Part shown: in pieces, positions 16,601 through 25,426 of the stretch | Layout: each line of letters opens with the position of its first letter | Numbering within the stretch: the first letter of the stretch is position 1 | NCBI GenBank assembly: GCA_004143945.1 | Contig: SEHB01000009.1 | Coordinates: forward strand, 96,757 to 160,756 | Direction: 5' to 3' | DNA from: Lysobacteraceae bacterium | GTDB taxonomy: Bacteria; Pseudomonadota; Gammaproteobacteria; Xanthomonadales; Rhodanobacteraceae | Length of the DNA stretch: 64,000 nt | Notes under the pieces: model-generated | What the model saw: the letters and a program-made list of their open reading frames with translations, nothing else | Told to the model about the DNA's origin: nothing | Database searches by the model: none | Program-made: the position numbers and the translations under genes

Positions 16601-16753
16601 TTTGGAAGGAATTACAGTCCCGAGCTCTTCGAGCAAAAGCAGCGGGTCTGAAGCCCCTCCCATAACGACCCCGCAGAGCAGCAGTCCTTGTGGGAGGGAC
16701 TTCAGTCCCGAGCTCTTCGTGCGAAACGCATCGGGGCTGAAGCCCCTCCCACA
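16601..16753. repeat. Tandem pair of GTGGGAGGG-family BIME units
   Basis: Two direct copies of a unit of about 65 bases, each made of a forward arm (GTGGGAGGGACTTCAGTCCC), the inner segment GAGCTCTTCG-x-GC, and a reverse arm (CTGAAGCCCCTCCCA). The first copy (16601-16673) is degenerate in its left arm. The second (16690-16752) is nearly intact and matches 2336-2399 read in reverse. The rest of 16520-16799 holds nothing else I can recognise. Confidence 0.8.
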
Positions 16754-16799
16754 ATGCAGCCGGACGCGAAGGTTGTCGCTTCGCGGCGAGCCGCGCACG

Positions 16800-17462
16800 T
16801 CAGGCCAGGCGTGCCCCGATCCACCTGCGCAGGTCCGCGATCTCCTGCGCGCTGACCTGGTGCGCCATCGGGTAGCTGTGCCACTCGACCGCGTAGCCGA
16901 GCGTTTCGAGCGTGTTGCGCGTGGTGGTGCCGAGCACCTCGGGCACGACGTTGTCGACGCTGCCGTGGCCCATGAACACCGGCAGCCCCTTGTTCGCCTC
17001 GCTGCGTTCGGCCGCGGTCTTCTCCGACAGCGGCAGGTAGGTCGACAGAGCGATGATCCCGGCCAGCCTTTGCGCATGCCGCACGCCACCGGACAGCACG
17101 ATCGCGCCGCCCTGCGAGAAGCCCGCGAGCAGCACGCGCTGCGACGGGATGCCGCGCGTGGCCTCGCGCGCGATCAGCGCGTCGAGTTCGGCGATCGATG
17201 CGCGGATGCCGGGCTCGTCCTGCTTGTCCGCGATCTGCATGCCCTTGATGTCGTACCACGCGCGCATCGGCATGCCGTTGTTGATCGTGACCGGCCGCAC
17301 CGGCGCGTGCGGGAACACGAATCGCAGCGGCGGCCAGGCACGGTCGACGAGTTCGGGCACGATCGGCGCGAAGTCGTTGCCGTCGGCGCCGAGGCCGTGC
17401 AGCCAGATCAACGCATGGCGCGGATTCGGGGCGGTTTCGTGTTCGATCGTCGGCAGGGGCAT
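16800..17462 (-). CDS. Carboxylesterase (phospholipase/carboxylesterase family, EstB-like)
   Basis: 220-residue cytoplasmic alpha/beta hydrolase of the acyl-protein thioesterase/EstB family. Seen: LIWLHGLGADGNDF, the oxyanion region FVFPHAPVRPVTINNG, the nucleophile elbow GFSQGG (Ser116), Asp170 in HGSVDNVVP and His201 in YPMAHQV, a complete triad. The length matches the family. No signal peptide. Natural ester substrates are not deducible. The start at 17462 matches the usual N-terminus before the HGLGADG motif. Longer upstream reading lacks support. Confidence 0.92.
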   Translation of the reverse strand: MPLPTIEHETAPNPRHALIWLHGLGADGNDFAPIVPELVDRAWPPLRFVFPHAPVRPVTINNGMPMRAWYDIKGMQIADKQDEPGIRASIAELDALIAREATRGIPSQRVLLAGFSQGGAIVLSGGVRHAQRLAGIIALSTYLPLSEKTAAERSEANKGLPVFMGHGSVDNVVPEVLGTTTRNTLETLGYAVEWHSYPMAHQVSAQEIADLRRWIGARLA

Positions 17463-17622
17463 CGGGCGTACGCGTGTCGGGGGCGGGATGTCGAAGCGGT
17501 CACGACGGCGCGAGGCTGCCCGATGGCGTGGCGTTTGCCAAGCGGCAGCGTGCGCCGCGTGGCGAAACGCCGAATGGAGGCGTGCTAGGGTCGCGCGGCC
17601 GATCCTGTCGGGAGAATGCACG

Positions 17623-19161
17623 ATGCCGGCTTTCTGGCGGCCCGTCCTCGCCGTCCTGCTCGCATGCGCGGGCGCCGCGGACGCGGCCACGCGCGATGAT
17701 TTCCTTTACGGCAACAGCGAACCCGACGGCACCGGCCTGCCGTTCCGCTACTTCGTCCCTCCCGATCTCGTGCCTGGCACGCACTATCCGGTGATCCTGT
17801 TCCTGCACGGCTCCGGCGAGCGCGGCGCGGACAACGAGGCGCAACTGGACAACGCCGCGAATGGCGCGATGCAGTTGCTCGACGACGCGAACCTCGCGCT
17901 GCAACCGGTGTTCATGATCGCACCGCAATGCCCGGCCGGAGGCTGGTGGAGCGGTGCGACGCTCGCGACCGCGATCGGACTCATCGACCAGCTCGCGGAC
18001 GAATATCCGATCGACATGGACCGGCTCTACATCACCGGCCTTTCGATGGGCGGGATGGGCACCTGGAGTGCGGTCACCTCGCAGCCCGCGCGCTTCGCGG
18101 CCGCGGTCCCGATGTCAGGCAACGGTGCGACAGGGCCAGCGGCTTCGGTCGCACATGTCCCTTTCTGGTTCTTCCACGCGGCCAACGACGGCACCGTCGG
18201 CGTCGCGGGTTCGGACGACCTCGTCGACGCGCTGCGCGCATCGGGCGCGAGCACGATCTACACGCGGTACGCGCTCGGCGGCCACGGTATCTGGACGGTG
18301 GCCTATCGCCATCCGCTGCTGTTCCCGTGGCTCGTCACGCAGCGTCGCGGCGTCCCCGACCCGGCCACGCCGCCGTCGCTGCGCATCACGAGTCCGACGA
18401 GCGCGGCCGCGTGGACCACGCCCGATCCGTTGCTCGATCTTGCAGGCAGCGCCGTGCAGGGCGGCTTGTCGATCGATGCGGTGGAATGGGTCGTACGTGG
18501 CGGTGCCAGCGGGGGCGCGACCGGAACCGCGGCGTGGTCGGTCGATGGCATCGCGCTGGCGCCCGGCCCGAACCGGATCGGCGTCATCGCCGGAGGGCCG
18601 AGCGAACACGCCACGTACGCGGGTCGCGTCACGTTCAACGACAGCCTGCTCGCGACGCGCAGCGGACCCCCGCCGGAGCCGGGCACGGTCGTCGCCGCGA
18701 TCAATGCGGGTGGCCCGGCCTACGTCGGCGCGGACGGCACGGCGTACCTCGCCGATACCGCGTTCGAAGGCGGCAGCACGCAGGTGTCCGCGCATGCGGT
18801 CGCGAACACCGAGGACGACGCACTCTACAACGACTGGCGCTGGGGCGATTTCGCGTATCGCCTGCCGCTACCGGACGGGCCGTACGCGGTCGAGCTGCAC
18901 TTCGCCGATACCTACAACAGCGCCGCGGGGCAACGCGTGTTCGATGCATCGATCGAAGGCGCGCTCGTGCTCGACGACTACGACATCATCGCGAGCGTCG
19001 GCATCGACGCCGCGGTCGTGTTCCGCCACGACGTCGTGGTGTCGGACGGCATGCTCGACCTCGTGTTCGCGAACGGCAGCGCCGGCAGTGCGCGCGTCGA
19101 TGCGCTGCGCGTGATCCGCGGCGGCGAAGGGATCTTCGCCGACGGGTTCGAAGCGAACTGA
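17623..19161 (+). CDS. Secreted esterase/peptidase-like hydrolase with malectin domain and FADGFE tail
   Basis: 512-residue modular exported protein. A signal peptide (about 1-22) precedes an alpha/beta hydrolase domain (about 30-250: ILFLHGSGERG, the nucleophile elbow GLSMGG, an Asp region HAANDGTVG, and GGHGIW with the likely His). An Ig-like region follows (LRITSPTSAAAW to about 350), then a malectin-type sugar-binding domain (INAGGPAYVGADG...YAVELHFADTYNSAAGQRVFD). The polypeptide ends in GIFADGFEAN, the tail shared with four other proteins in this window. The ATG at 17623 is the first that begins the signal peptide, and GGGAGAA lies upstream. It probably attacks a carbohydrate ester, by inference from the domain pair. 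Confidence 0.85.
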   Translation: MPAFWRPVLAVLLACAGAADAATRDDFLYGNSEPDGTGLPFRYFVPPDLVPGTHYPVILFLHGSGERGADNEAQLDNAANGAMQLLDDANLALQPVFMIAPQCPAGGWWSGATLATAIGLIDQLADEYPIDMDRLYITGLSMGGMGTWSAVTSQPARFAAAVPMSGNGATGPAASVAHVPFWFFHAANDGTVGVAGSDDLVDALRASGASTIYTRYALGGHGIWTVAYRHPLLFPWLVTQRRGVPDPATPPSLRITSPTSAAAWTTPDPLLDLAGSAVQGGLSIDAVEWVVRGGASGGATGTAAWSVDGIALAPGPNRIGVIAGGPSEHATYAGRVTFNDSLLATRSGPPPEPGTVVAAINAGGPAYVGADGTAYLADTAFEGGSTQVSAHAVANTEDDALYNDWRWGDFAYRLPLPDGPYAVELHFADTYNSAAGQRVFDASIEGALVLDDYDIIASVGIDAAVVFRHDVVVSDGMLDLVFANGSAGSARVDALRVIRGGEGIFADGFEAN

Positions 19162-19205
19162 GGTTGCGCGCGCGGGACCGGCCGGGGGGGATCTGACTTT
19201 CGGCC

Positions 19206-19224
19206 CTCCCGTGCCGCACGGGAG
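19206..19224. other. Stable hairpin upstream of the S9 peptidase gene
   Basis: CTCCCGTG-CCG-CACGGGAG, an eight-base perfect stem with a three-base loop and no T-run. It lies between the FADGFE-tail esterase and the S9 peptidase gene and could be a leader structure or a remnant repeat. Confidence 0.4.
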
Positions 19225-19265
19225 CCGCTATCCTCGCCCATTGCCGTCCGGCCCCGGAGTCCTGC

Positions 19266-21713
19266 ATGTCGCGCACGTGGATCGCCTGCCTCACCGCCCT
19301 GCTCTGCCTCGCCGCCGCGCCGGCGCGTGCGATCACGATCGAACAGGCGATGGCCGATCCGGACTGGATCGGTCCGCCGGTGGAACAACCTTACTGGAGC
19401 CTCGACGGCGGCAGCGTCTACTACCGCGTCAAGCAGAAGGGCTCGCCGGTGCGCGACCTGCACCGCGTCACGCTCGCGGACGGTCGCGACGACATCGTCG
19501 AGCCGGCCGGAATGGCGCAGGCCGACGGCCCGTCCCCTGCCTACGACCGCGAACGCCGGCGCGCCGCGTTCGTGCGCAATGGCGATGTATTCGTGCGCGA
19601 GCTGCCCGGCGGCCGGCTGCTGCAGCTCACGCGCACGCCGGACCAGGAAGCCTCTCCGCAGTTTTCCGCCGACGGGCGCGCCGTGCAGTACCGGATCGGC
19701 AGCGACTGGTACAGCCATGACCTCGCGACGCGCGTCGGCGGGCCGGTCGCCGTGATCAAGGCGATGAAGGATCCAGACGCGGCCATGCCCGACGACCTCG
19801 GCGAGATGCAGCTGCGCTGGTTCTCGACGCTGCGCAAGCTCAAAGCCGACAAGGCGGCCCAGAAGCAGCATGCCGACAACTACGCGCAGGGCGACCCGAC
19901 GCGCGCGCCGATGCCGTTCCACGTCGGCGACCAGGTGAAGGTCGAGGGCAGCTCGCTGTCGCCGAACGGCCGCTGGCTGCTGCTGGTCACCTCGCCGAAG
20001 GACCACGAGGCCGGTCGCAAGGGCAAGCTCCAGCGCTTCGTGACCGAGTCGGGTTACGAGGAACAGGAAGAAGAGCGCACGCGCGTCGGCCGCAACGATC
20101 CTGCGCCGCAGTCGCTGTTGCTGCTCGACCTCGTGAAGCATGCGCAGCGTCCGCTCGCGTTCGACGACCTGCCCGGCATCGACGACGATCCGCTCGCGGA
20201 TGTGCGCCGGGAAAACGAGAAGCTGCGGCGCGAGCGTGGCCTCGGGAAGGCCGATGCCGACGACAAGGCCGCGGGAACGAAGGGCCGCGACAAGCAAGGC
20301 AAGGGCGAGCCGGAACGGCGCAGCGTGCGCATCGTCTCCGATGCCGAAGACGGCGGCGGCGGCGGCTTCGCCTGGAGCGCAGACGGCGCCTCGATCGCGA
20401 TCCAGATCCGCGCGATCGACAACAAGGACCGCTGGATCGCGACGGTCGATTTCGATCGCGCGAAGCTCTCGAGCCGGCACCGCCTCACCGACCCGGGCTG
20501 GATCAACTGGAACTTCAACGAATTCGGCTGGCTGCGCGACAACCGCACGCTCTGGTACGTGTCCGAAGAGACCGGCTACAGCCAGCTCTACGCGCTCGGC
20601 CAGGGTGGCAAGGCGAAGGCGCTCACGCGCGGCACGTTCGAAGTGTCCGCACCGGTGGAATCGCCCGACGGACGCTGGTTCTACCTGCGCGCGAATGTCG
20701 AGGCGCCGTACAGCTACGACGTGTACCGCGTCGCCGTCGGCGGCGGCGAACTCGAGCGCGTGACCGCGCTCGAGGGCATGCAGTCGTTCACACTCTCGCC
20801 CGACGGGCGCCAGCTCGCGCTGCTGCATTCGAGCGCGTACGTGCCGAACCAGCTCGCGGTCGCCGGCGTCGACGGCGGCACGCCGCGCACGTTGACCGAC
20901 ACGCGCACGCCCGAGTTCAAGGCGCAAACGTGGTTGATGCCCGAGATCGTGCAGGTGCCGTCCTCGCACGCGCAGCAACCGATCCACGCGAAGTTCTACA
21001 AGCCGCGCGATTTCGATCCCGCGAAGAAGTATCCCGCCGTGCTGTTCGTGCACGGCGCGGGCTACCTGCAGAACGTGCACCTCGGCTATCCGGCCTATTT
21101 CCGCGAGCAGATGTTCCACAACCTGCTCGTCGAGAAGGGCTATGTCGTGCTCGACATGGACTATCGCGCGAGCGAGGGCTACGGCCGCGACTGGCGCACC
21201 GCGATCTATCGCCGCATGGGCACGCCCGAACTCGAGGACCTCATCGACGGCGTGCGCTGGCTCGAGAAGAACGCGGCGGCCGATCCCGCGCGCGTGGGCC
21301 TGTACGGGGGTTCCTACGGCGGCTTCATGGCGCTGATGGCGATGTTCCGCGCGCCCGAGGTGTTCAGGGCCGGCGCCGCGCTGCGCCCGGTCACCGACTG
21401 GACCCAGTACAACCACGAGTACACCGCGAACATCCTCAACACGCCGCAGGTCGATCCGATCGCGTACGAGCGCTCCTCGCCGATCGAGTTCGCCGACGGC
21501 CTGAAGGGCGGCCTGCTGATCGCGCACGGCATGATCGACGACAACGTGCTGTACGAGGATTCGGTGCGCCTGTTCCAGCGCCTGGTCGAGCTGCGCAAGG
21601 ACGACTTCGAACTCGCGGGTTATCCGCTCGAGCGGCACGGGTTCGTGCACGCCGATGCGTGGCTCGACGAGTACAAGCGCATCCTCAAGCTGTTCGAGAC
21701 GCACCTCAAGTGA
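19266..21713 (+). CDS. S9 family prolyl oligopeptidase-type peptidase (DPP4/acylaminoacyl type)
   Basis: 815-residue exported serine peptidase. Signal peptide (LTALLCLAAAPARA), an N-terminal beta-propeller of about 500 residues with repeated WSLDGG, FSADGR, WSADGA and SPDGR blades, then the catalytic alpha/beta hydrolase domain: Ser683 in YGGSYGG, an Asp in HGMIDDNV and His791 in ERHGFVHAD. A charged linker rich in Lys/Glu/Asp (about 310-350, including RRENEKLRRERG and KGRDKQGKGE) interrupts the propeller, which is unusual. Periplasmic location is inferred. Such enzymes trim proline-containing peptides. Confidence 0.93.
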   Translation: MSRTWIACLTALLCLAAAPARAITIEQAMADPDWIGPPVEQPYWSLDGGSVYYRVKQKGSPVRDLHRVTLADGRDDIVEPAGMAQADGPSPAYDRERRRAAFVRNGDVFVRELPGGRLLQLTRTPDQEASPQFSADGRAVQYRIGSDWYSHDLATRVGGPVAVIKAMKDPDAAMPDDLGEMQLRWFSTLRKLKADKAAQKQHADNYAQGDPTRAPMPFHVGDQVKVEGSSLSPNGRWLLLVTSPKDHEAGRKGKLQRFVTESGYEEQEEERTRVGRNDPAPQSLLLLDLVKHAQRPLAFDDLPGIDDDPLADVRRENEKLRRERGLGKADADDKAAGTKGRDKQGKGEPERRSVRIVSDAEDGGGGGFAWSADGASIAIQIRAIDNKDRWIATVDFDRAKLSSRHRLTDPGWINWNFNEFGWLRDNRTLWYVSEETGYSQLYALGQGGKAKALTRGTFEVSAPVESPDGRWFYLRANVEAPYSYDVYRVAVGGGELERVTALEGMQSFTLSPDGRQLALLHSSAYVPNQLAVAGVDGGTPRTLTDTRTPEFKAQTWLMPEIVQVPSSHAQQPIHAKFYKPRDFDPAKKYPAVLFVHGAGYLQNVHLGYPAYFREQMFHNLLVEKGYVVLDMDYRASEGYGRDWRTAIYRRMGTPELEDLIDGVRWLEKNAAADPARVGLYGGSYGGFMALMAMFRAPEVFRAGAALRPVTDWTQYNHEYTANILNTPQVDPIAYERSSPIEFADGLKGGLLIAHGMIDDNVLYEDSVRLFQRLVELRKDDFELAGYPLERHGFVHADAWLDEYKRILKLFETHLK

Positions 21714-21726
21714 GACGCTGCCCGCG

Positions 21727-22155
21727 ATGAAGTCGCGCATCCGCCGCATCGGGCTCGCCGCAGCGCTCGCGCTGCTCGGCGGCTGCCAGCTCGACTGGGT
21801 GCGCGAACATCCTCTCGGCTGCCGCGCCGACGAGCAGCTCGCGGTGCGCGACGCGCTGTACTTCGGCCGCTCGATTCCCGGCGGCGGCGAAGTCGACGAC
21901 GCCGCGTGGCAGGCGTTCGAAGCCTCCACGCTGCTGCCGGCCTTCCCGCGCGGCTACACGGTGCTCGACGCGGCCGGTCGCTGGCGCGGCGAGGATGGCC
22001 GCACGATCGGCGAAGCGAGTCGCGTCGTCATCGCCGTGCACGCGGATGACCGCGACACCGACGCGGCGGTGCGCGACGTCATCGCACGCTACCGCACGCA
22101 ATTCCGGCAGGAATCGGTGCTGCGCGAACGCACCGCTGCGTGCGCATCGTTCTAG
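21727..22155 (+). CDS. DUF3574 lipoprotein
   Basis: 142 residues with a lipoprotein signal (LAAALALLGGC, Cys in a LGGC lipobox near residue 20). The mature domain has the DUF3574 hallmarks: DALYFGRSIPGGGEVDDAAW, FPRGYTVLDAAGRWRG and a C-terminal VIARYRTQFRQESVLRE. The family's function is unknown, and the fold may be a small alpha/beta sandwich. The ATG at 21727 follows the S9 peptidase stop by 13 bases, so the two are probably co-transcribed. Confidence 0.85.
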   Translation: MKSRIRRIGLAAALALLGGCQLDWVREHPLGCRADEQLAVRDALYFGRSIPGGGEVDDAAWQAFEASTLLPAFPRGYTVLDAAGRWRGEDGRTIGEASRVVIAVHADDRDTDAAVRDVIARYRTQFRQESVLRERTAACASF

Positions 22156-22244
22156 CCGCGCGATGGGCGCGCTGCGGGACGCACGATTGCGGGACCGGCA
22201 TGCGGATGCGAGCATCGGCATTCCGCCACCACCGGGCCGCTGCG

Positions 22245-22595
22245 ATGCGCATCGAAAAGGTGTTCGCGATGCCGTTCGCGAACCTGTATCCGCTGTACCT
22301 CAAGAAGGTCGCGTCGAAGGGACGCTCGCGCGAGGAGCTCGATGCGGTGATCGGCTGGCTCACGGGCTATGGCACGAGCGAGATCGAGCAGCAGGTCGGA
22401 TCCGGGAACGACCTCGAGGCCTTCTTCGCCACGGCGCCACGGCAGGACCTCGATGCGCTCGCGATCAAGGGCGTGGTCTGCGGCGTGCGCGTCGAACAGG
22501 TCGAGGATCCGTTGATGCGCCGGATCCGCTACATGGACAAGGTCGTCGACGAACTCGCGAAGGGCAAGGCAGTGGACAAGATCGTCGGCCGCTGA
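22245..22595 (+). CDS. DUF2200 family protein
   Basis: 116-residue soluble protein matching the DUF2200 pattern: FAMPFANLYPLYLKKVASKG, EELDAVIGWLTGY, then GVVCGVRVEQVEDPLMRRIR and YMDKVVDELAKGKAVDKI. Members are widespread in bacteria, and the YdhG-like relation has no assigned function. The start at 22245 was chosen by family length; upstream in-frame sequence is Arg/His-rich spacer. It lies 89 bases after the DUF3574 gene on the same strand. Confidence 0.88.
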   Translation: MRIEKVFAMPFANLYPLYLKKVASKGRSREELDAVIGWLTGYGTSEIEQQVGSGNDLEAFFATAPRQDLDALAIKGVVCGVRVEQVEDPLMRRIRYMDKVVDELAKGKAVDKIVGR

Positions 22596-22662
22596 TGGCG
22601 GCGCAGGGCGCGAAGGCGATCGTGCCGGATGCAGCGCGCCACGCTCCCGTCAAGGACATTGC

Positions 22663-23169
22663 ATGCGCATCCTGATCGTCCCCTTGTTGCTGATGCTGGT
22701 GCCACTCGGCGCCGCCGCCGCGGAACACACGCCCGACGCCGCGGTCGCCGCGTTGTGGCGCGCACTGTCGAACGAACCCGGCGCGAGCGCCGACGTCGCG
22801 ACGCTCGATCGGCTCTTCCACGCGGATGCGGTCGTGTTCGGCGGGAGCTACCGCGACGGCGCGCCGGTCGTGCAGCGCAAGGCCGCGACGGAATTCCTCG
22901 CACCCTACGGCAAGGTCTCGCGCAAGGGCTTCCACGAGTGCGAGATCGCACGCGTCGTACAGGCTTACGACCGCTTCGCGGCGGTCTACAGCGTGGTGGA
23001 ATCGCGCACGCGGCGCGAGGCGCCGGAACCCGATTTCGTCGGCGTCAACAGCATCCAGTTGTACCAGGCCGGCACGCAGTGGAAGATCCTGTCGTTGTAC
23101 TACCACGCCGAGAAACCCGGGCTGCCGATCGCGCCCGCGGGCGCCCGCTCCGGCGCCTGCATCGACTGA
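22663..23169 (+). CDS. Exported NTF2/SnoaL-like protein
   Basis: 168 residues: a signal peptide (LIVPLLLMLVPLGAAAAE), then a domain with the cone-shaped NTF2-like layout seen in DUF4440/SnoaL proteins: AVAALWRALSNEPG, LDRLFHADAVVFGG, YDRFAAVYSVVESRT and a terminal WKILSLYYHAEKP strand. Such domains bind small ligands or act as non-catalytic modules. Probably periplasmic. Function unassigned. The following spacer (23170-23339) holds no gene I can support. Confidence 0.7.
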   Translation: MRILIVPLLLMLVPLGAAAAEHTPDAAVAALWRALSNEPGASADVATLDRLFHADAVVFGGSYRDGAPVVQRKAATEFLAPYGKVSRKGFHECEIARVVQAYDRFAAVYSVVESRTRREAPEPDFVGVNSIQLYQAGTQWKILSLYYHAEKPGLPIAPAGARSGACID

Positions 23170-23325
23170 CACCGCGGCCGCAGGCCTCCGGCGCGATCCC
23201 TCTCGAGCGACGATGTGCGTCGGCATGCGCTGGCTTGTCGCCGCGCTCGAGCGATGCGAGGATCGGCACAGGCGGACCGCGGTCCAGCGTCAGCGCCCAC
23301 CGCGTGGCAGGACCCGGTCGACCGC

Positions 23326-23333
23326 AAAGGAGG
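23326..23333 (+). promoter_or_regulatory. Strong Shine-Dalgarno of the HD-GYP gene
   Basis: AAAGGAGG ends seven bases before the ATG at 23340. It is the best match to the consensus in the window and fixes this start over the longer open reading frame upstream. Confidence 0.85.
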
Positions 23334-23339
23334 TTGCGG

Positions 23340-23966
23340 ATGGCAACGGCTGCACCGCCCGACCAGCAGGGTGCCTACCCTTCGCTCCTGACCGCGCTGT
23401 GCGCGCGCGATGCCTATACGCGCGGCCATTGCGACCGCGTCTGCACGCTCGCGCTCGCGTTGGGACGCAGGCTCGACCTCTGCGAGCGCGACCTCGACGC
23501 GCTGCGCCTCGCGAGCCAGTTGCACGACATCGGCAAGATCGGCGTGCGCGACGACGTGTTGTACAAGCGTGGACGCCTCGATCCCGCCGAGTGGGACGAA
23601 ATGAAGGCGCACGCGATCCATGGCGAGCGCATCGTCAACCAGACGTATCTCTCGAACCGCGCCGAAGTCGCCGCGATCGTGCGGCACCACCACGAGGCAT
23701 TCGACGGCAGCGGCTATCCGGACGGCCTATCGCAGGCAGCCATTCCACGCGCAAGCCGCATCCTGCTCGTCGTCGATGCCTACGACGCGATGACGAGCGG
23801 ACGTCCGTACCGCGCGCCGCGTTCGCACGCGGAAGCGATCGGGATCATCGCGGGCGAAGCGGGCACGCAGCTTGATCCTGCCGTGGTCGCCGCGTTCGTC
23901 GACTTCGCGAACACGCCGCCCTGGCGAGAGTCGGATGCGTACGGCGACCCGGCGCGACCCGCCTGA
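23340..23966 (+). CDS. Stand-alone HD-GYP domain protein (probable c-di-GMP phosphodiesterase)
   Basis: 208-residue protein consisting almost wholly of an HD-GYP domain. Metal ligands are visible: RGHCDR (His30), QLHDIGK (His62-Asp63 with GK), HAIHGERI, the HHHEAFDGSGYPDGL block with GYP at 125-127, and DAYDAMTSGRPYR. These residues support hydrolysis of cyclic di-GMP. There is no receiver, PAS or membrane domain, so the signal input is unknown. A near-perfect Shine-Dalgarno suggests efficient translation. Confidence 0.92.
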   Translation: MATAAPPDQQGAYPSLLTALCARDAYTRGHCDRVCTLALALGRRLDLCERDLDALRLASQLHDIGKIGVRDDVLYKRGRLDPAEWDEMKAHAIHGERIVNQTYLSNRAEVAAIVRHHHEAFDGSGYPDGLSQAAIPRASRILLVVDAYDAMTSGRPYRAPRSHAEAIGIIAGEAGTQLDPAVVAAFVDFANTPPWRESDAYGDPARPA

Positions 23967-24005
23967 AGCGCGCGAAGCCAATCCACCTGCACCAGGATCC
24001 CGGAC

Positions 24006-24488
24006 ATGAACCCGTCGAGACACCCGTTTTCGCTGCCGATGCTCGCCCGTTTCGAGGACGCCGCGCTGGCACTGATGCGCCTCGTCGTCGGCGCATTCCT
24101 CGTCTGGGGCGTGCAGGACAACGTGCTCGACGCCGAGCGCATGCAGGAGTTCGAGCAGTTCCTCGCGAAGTCCGGCTTCATCGGGGCCGCGTTCATGGCG
24201 CGGCTGTCGGTCTGGACGCAGTTGCTGGTCGGCGTCGCGTTCATCGCCGGATTCGCCACGCGCTGGGCCGGCATCGTCTGCGCAGTCCACTTCGTCGTCG
24301 CGATCGCGATGGTGGACATGCACGGCGGCATCCGCGCATCGTTCCCGTCGGCCTGCCTCGTCGTGATCGGTCTTTACCTCGCCTGCCGCGGCGCCGGTCG
24401 GATCAGCATCGACCATGCATGGGCGCAGCGTGCAGGACGCGCGACCGCGCAGCCGCACCGCGATCGACGAGACCTCGGGACCGCATGA
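24006..24488 (+). CDS. DoxX-like inner membrane protein
   Basis: 160 residues with about four membrane segments: ALALMRLVVGAFLVWGV, LSVWTQLLVGVAFIAGFA, WAGIVCAVHFVVAIAMV and ACLVVIGLYLACRGAG. The N-terminal MRLVVGAFLVWGVQDNV and the middle GFIGAAFMARLSVWTQLLVG fit the DoxX/DUF6041-type quinone-related membrane proteins. The C-terminal tail is polar and Arg-rich. It lies 39 bases after the HD-GYP gene. The role is unknown beyond the family label. Confidence 0.75.
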   Translation: MNPSRHPFSLPMLARFEDAALALMRLVVGAFLVWGVQDNVLDAERMQEFEQFLAKSGFIGAAFMARLSVWTQLLVGVAFIAGFATRWAGIVCAVHFVVAIAMVDMHGGIRASFPSACLVVIGLYLACRGAGRISIDHAWAQRAGRATAQPHRDRRDLGTA

Positions 24489-24556
24489 CGCCTTGATCGT
24501 GCAACAGGACGGTCGCGCCGCGCCGTTGCTGCGCGGATGCCGGCCACCCGTGTCGA

Positions 24557-25243
24557 TCAGGCGAACAGGCGCCCGACCATCGCCGTCGCGAGCATGGCGA
24601 CCGCGCTCCAGACGGTCACGCGCACCGCGCCGCGCAGCATCGGCGCGCCGCCCGCGCGCGCCGCGAGCGCACCGAGACCGGCAAGGCACATCAGCGAAAT
24701 GGGCACCATCACGCTCGCGAGTCGTTCGGCCGGGGCAAGCGCCGCGAGCGCGAGCGGCAGCGCGGCGCCGACCGCGAACGAGGCGGCGGACGCGAGCGCC
24801 GCCTGCAGCGGTCGCGCGCGCATCTCGTGCGTGATGCCGAGTTCGTCGCGCGCGTGCGCACCGAGCGCGTCGTGCGCGGTGAGCTGCTCGGCGACCTGCG
24901 CGGCCAGCGCCGGATCGAGCCCGCGCCGGACGTAGATGCCGGCGAGCTCGCGCAGTTCGCCTTCGGGATACTGCTCGAGTTCGCGACGCTCGGTCGCGAG
25001 ATCGGCGCCTTCGACGTCGGCCTGCGAGGCGACCGACACGTACTCGCCTGCGGCCATCGAGAGCGCGCCGCCGACCAGCGACGCGAGGCCCGCGAGCAGC
25101 ACGCTGCGCGTGTCGGCGCCGGAGGCGGCGAACCCGGCGATCAGGCTCGCAGTCGAGACGATGCCGTCATTGGCGCCGAGGACCGAGGCGCGCAGCCAGC
25201 CGACCCGGTCAGTCCGATGGTTCTCGGAGTGGTGCCTCGACAT
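24557..25243 (-). CDS. VIT1/CCC1-family metal transporter
   Basis: 228-residue inner-membrane protein of the vacuolar iron transporter family. The N-terminal block WLRASVLGANDGIVSTASLIAG (with the family's ANDGI motif) and ALSMAAGEYVSVASQADVE are diagnostic. The cytoplasmic metal-binding hinge is visible (ERRELEQYPEGELRELAGIY, Glu-rich), followed by three C-terminal membrane segments. It probably moves Fe2+ or Mn2+ out of the cytoplasm. The gene is convergent with the DoxX gene. GGAGC lies upstream of the ATG at 25243. Confidence 0.92.
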   Translation of the reverse strand: MSRHHSENHRTDRVGWLRASVLGANDGIVSTASLIAGFAASGADTRSVLLAGLASLVGGALSMAAGEYVSVASQADVEGADLATERRELEQYPEGELRELAGIYVRRGLDPALAAQVAEQLTAHDALGAHARDELGITHEMRARPLQAALASAASFAVGAALPLALAALAPAERLASVMVPISLMCLAGLGALAARAGGAPMLRGAVRVTVWSAVAMLATAMVGRLFA

Positions 25244-25426
25244 GCGATTCGCTCCGGTCGTGCGACCCGCGCATGCTAGCACCGGGCAACGCGCCACCGC
25301 TTCGCGCCCCGCGCACGCGGCGCGGCCGCCGCCCGCGCCTCGCCGAAACGGAATGTTGCAGCCAGGACCGCTGCCGTGGGTGGAAACGCCCATGCGCGCG
25401 TCGCGCGGCAGGCCTAGACTGCGCGC

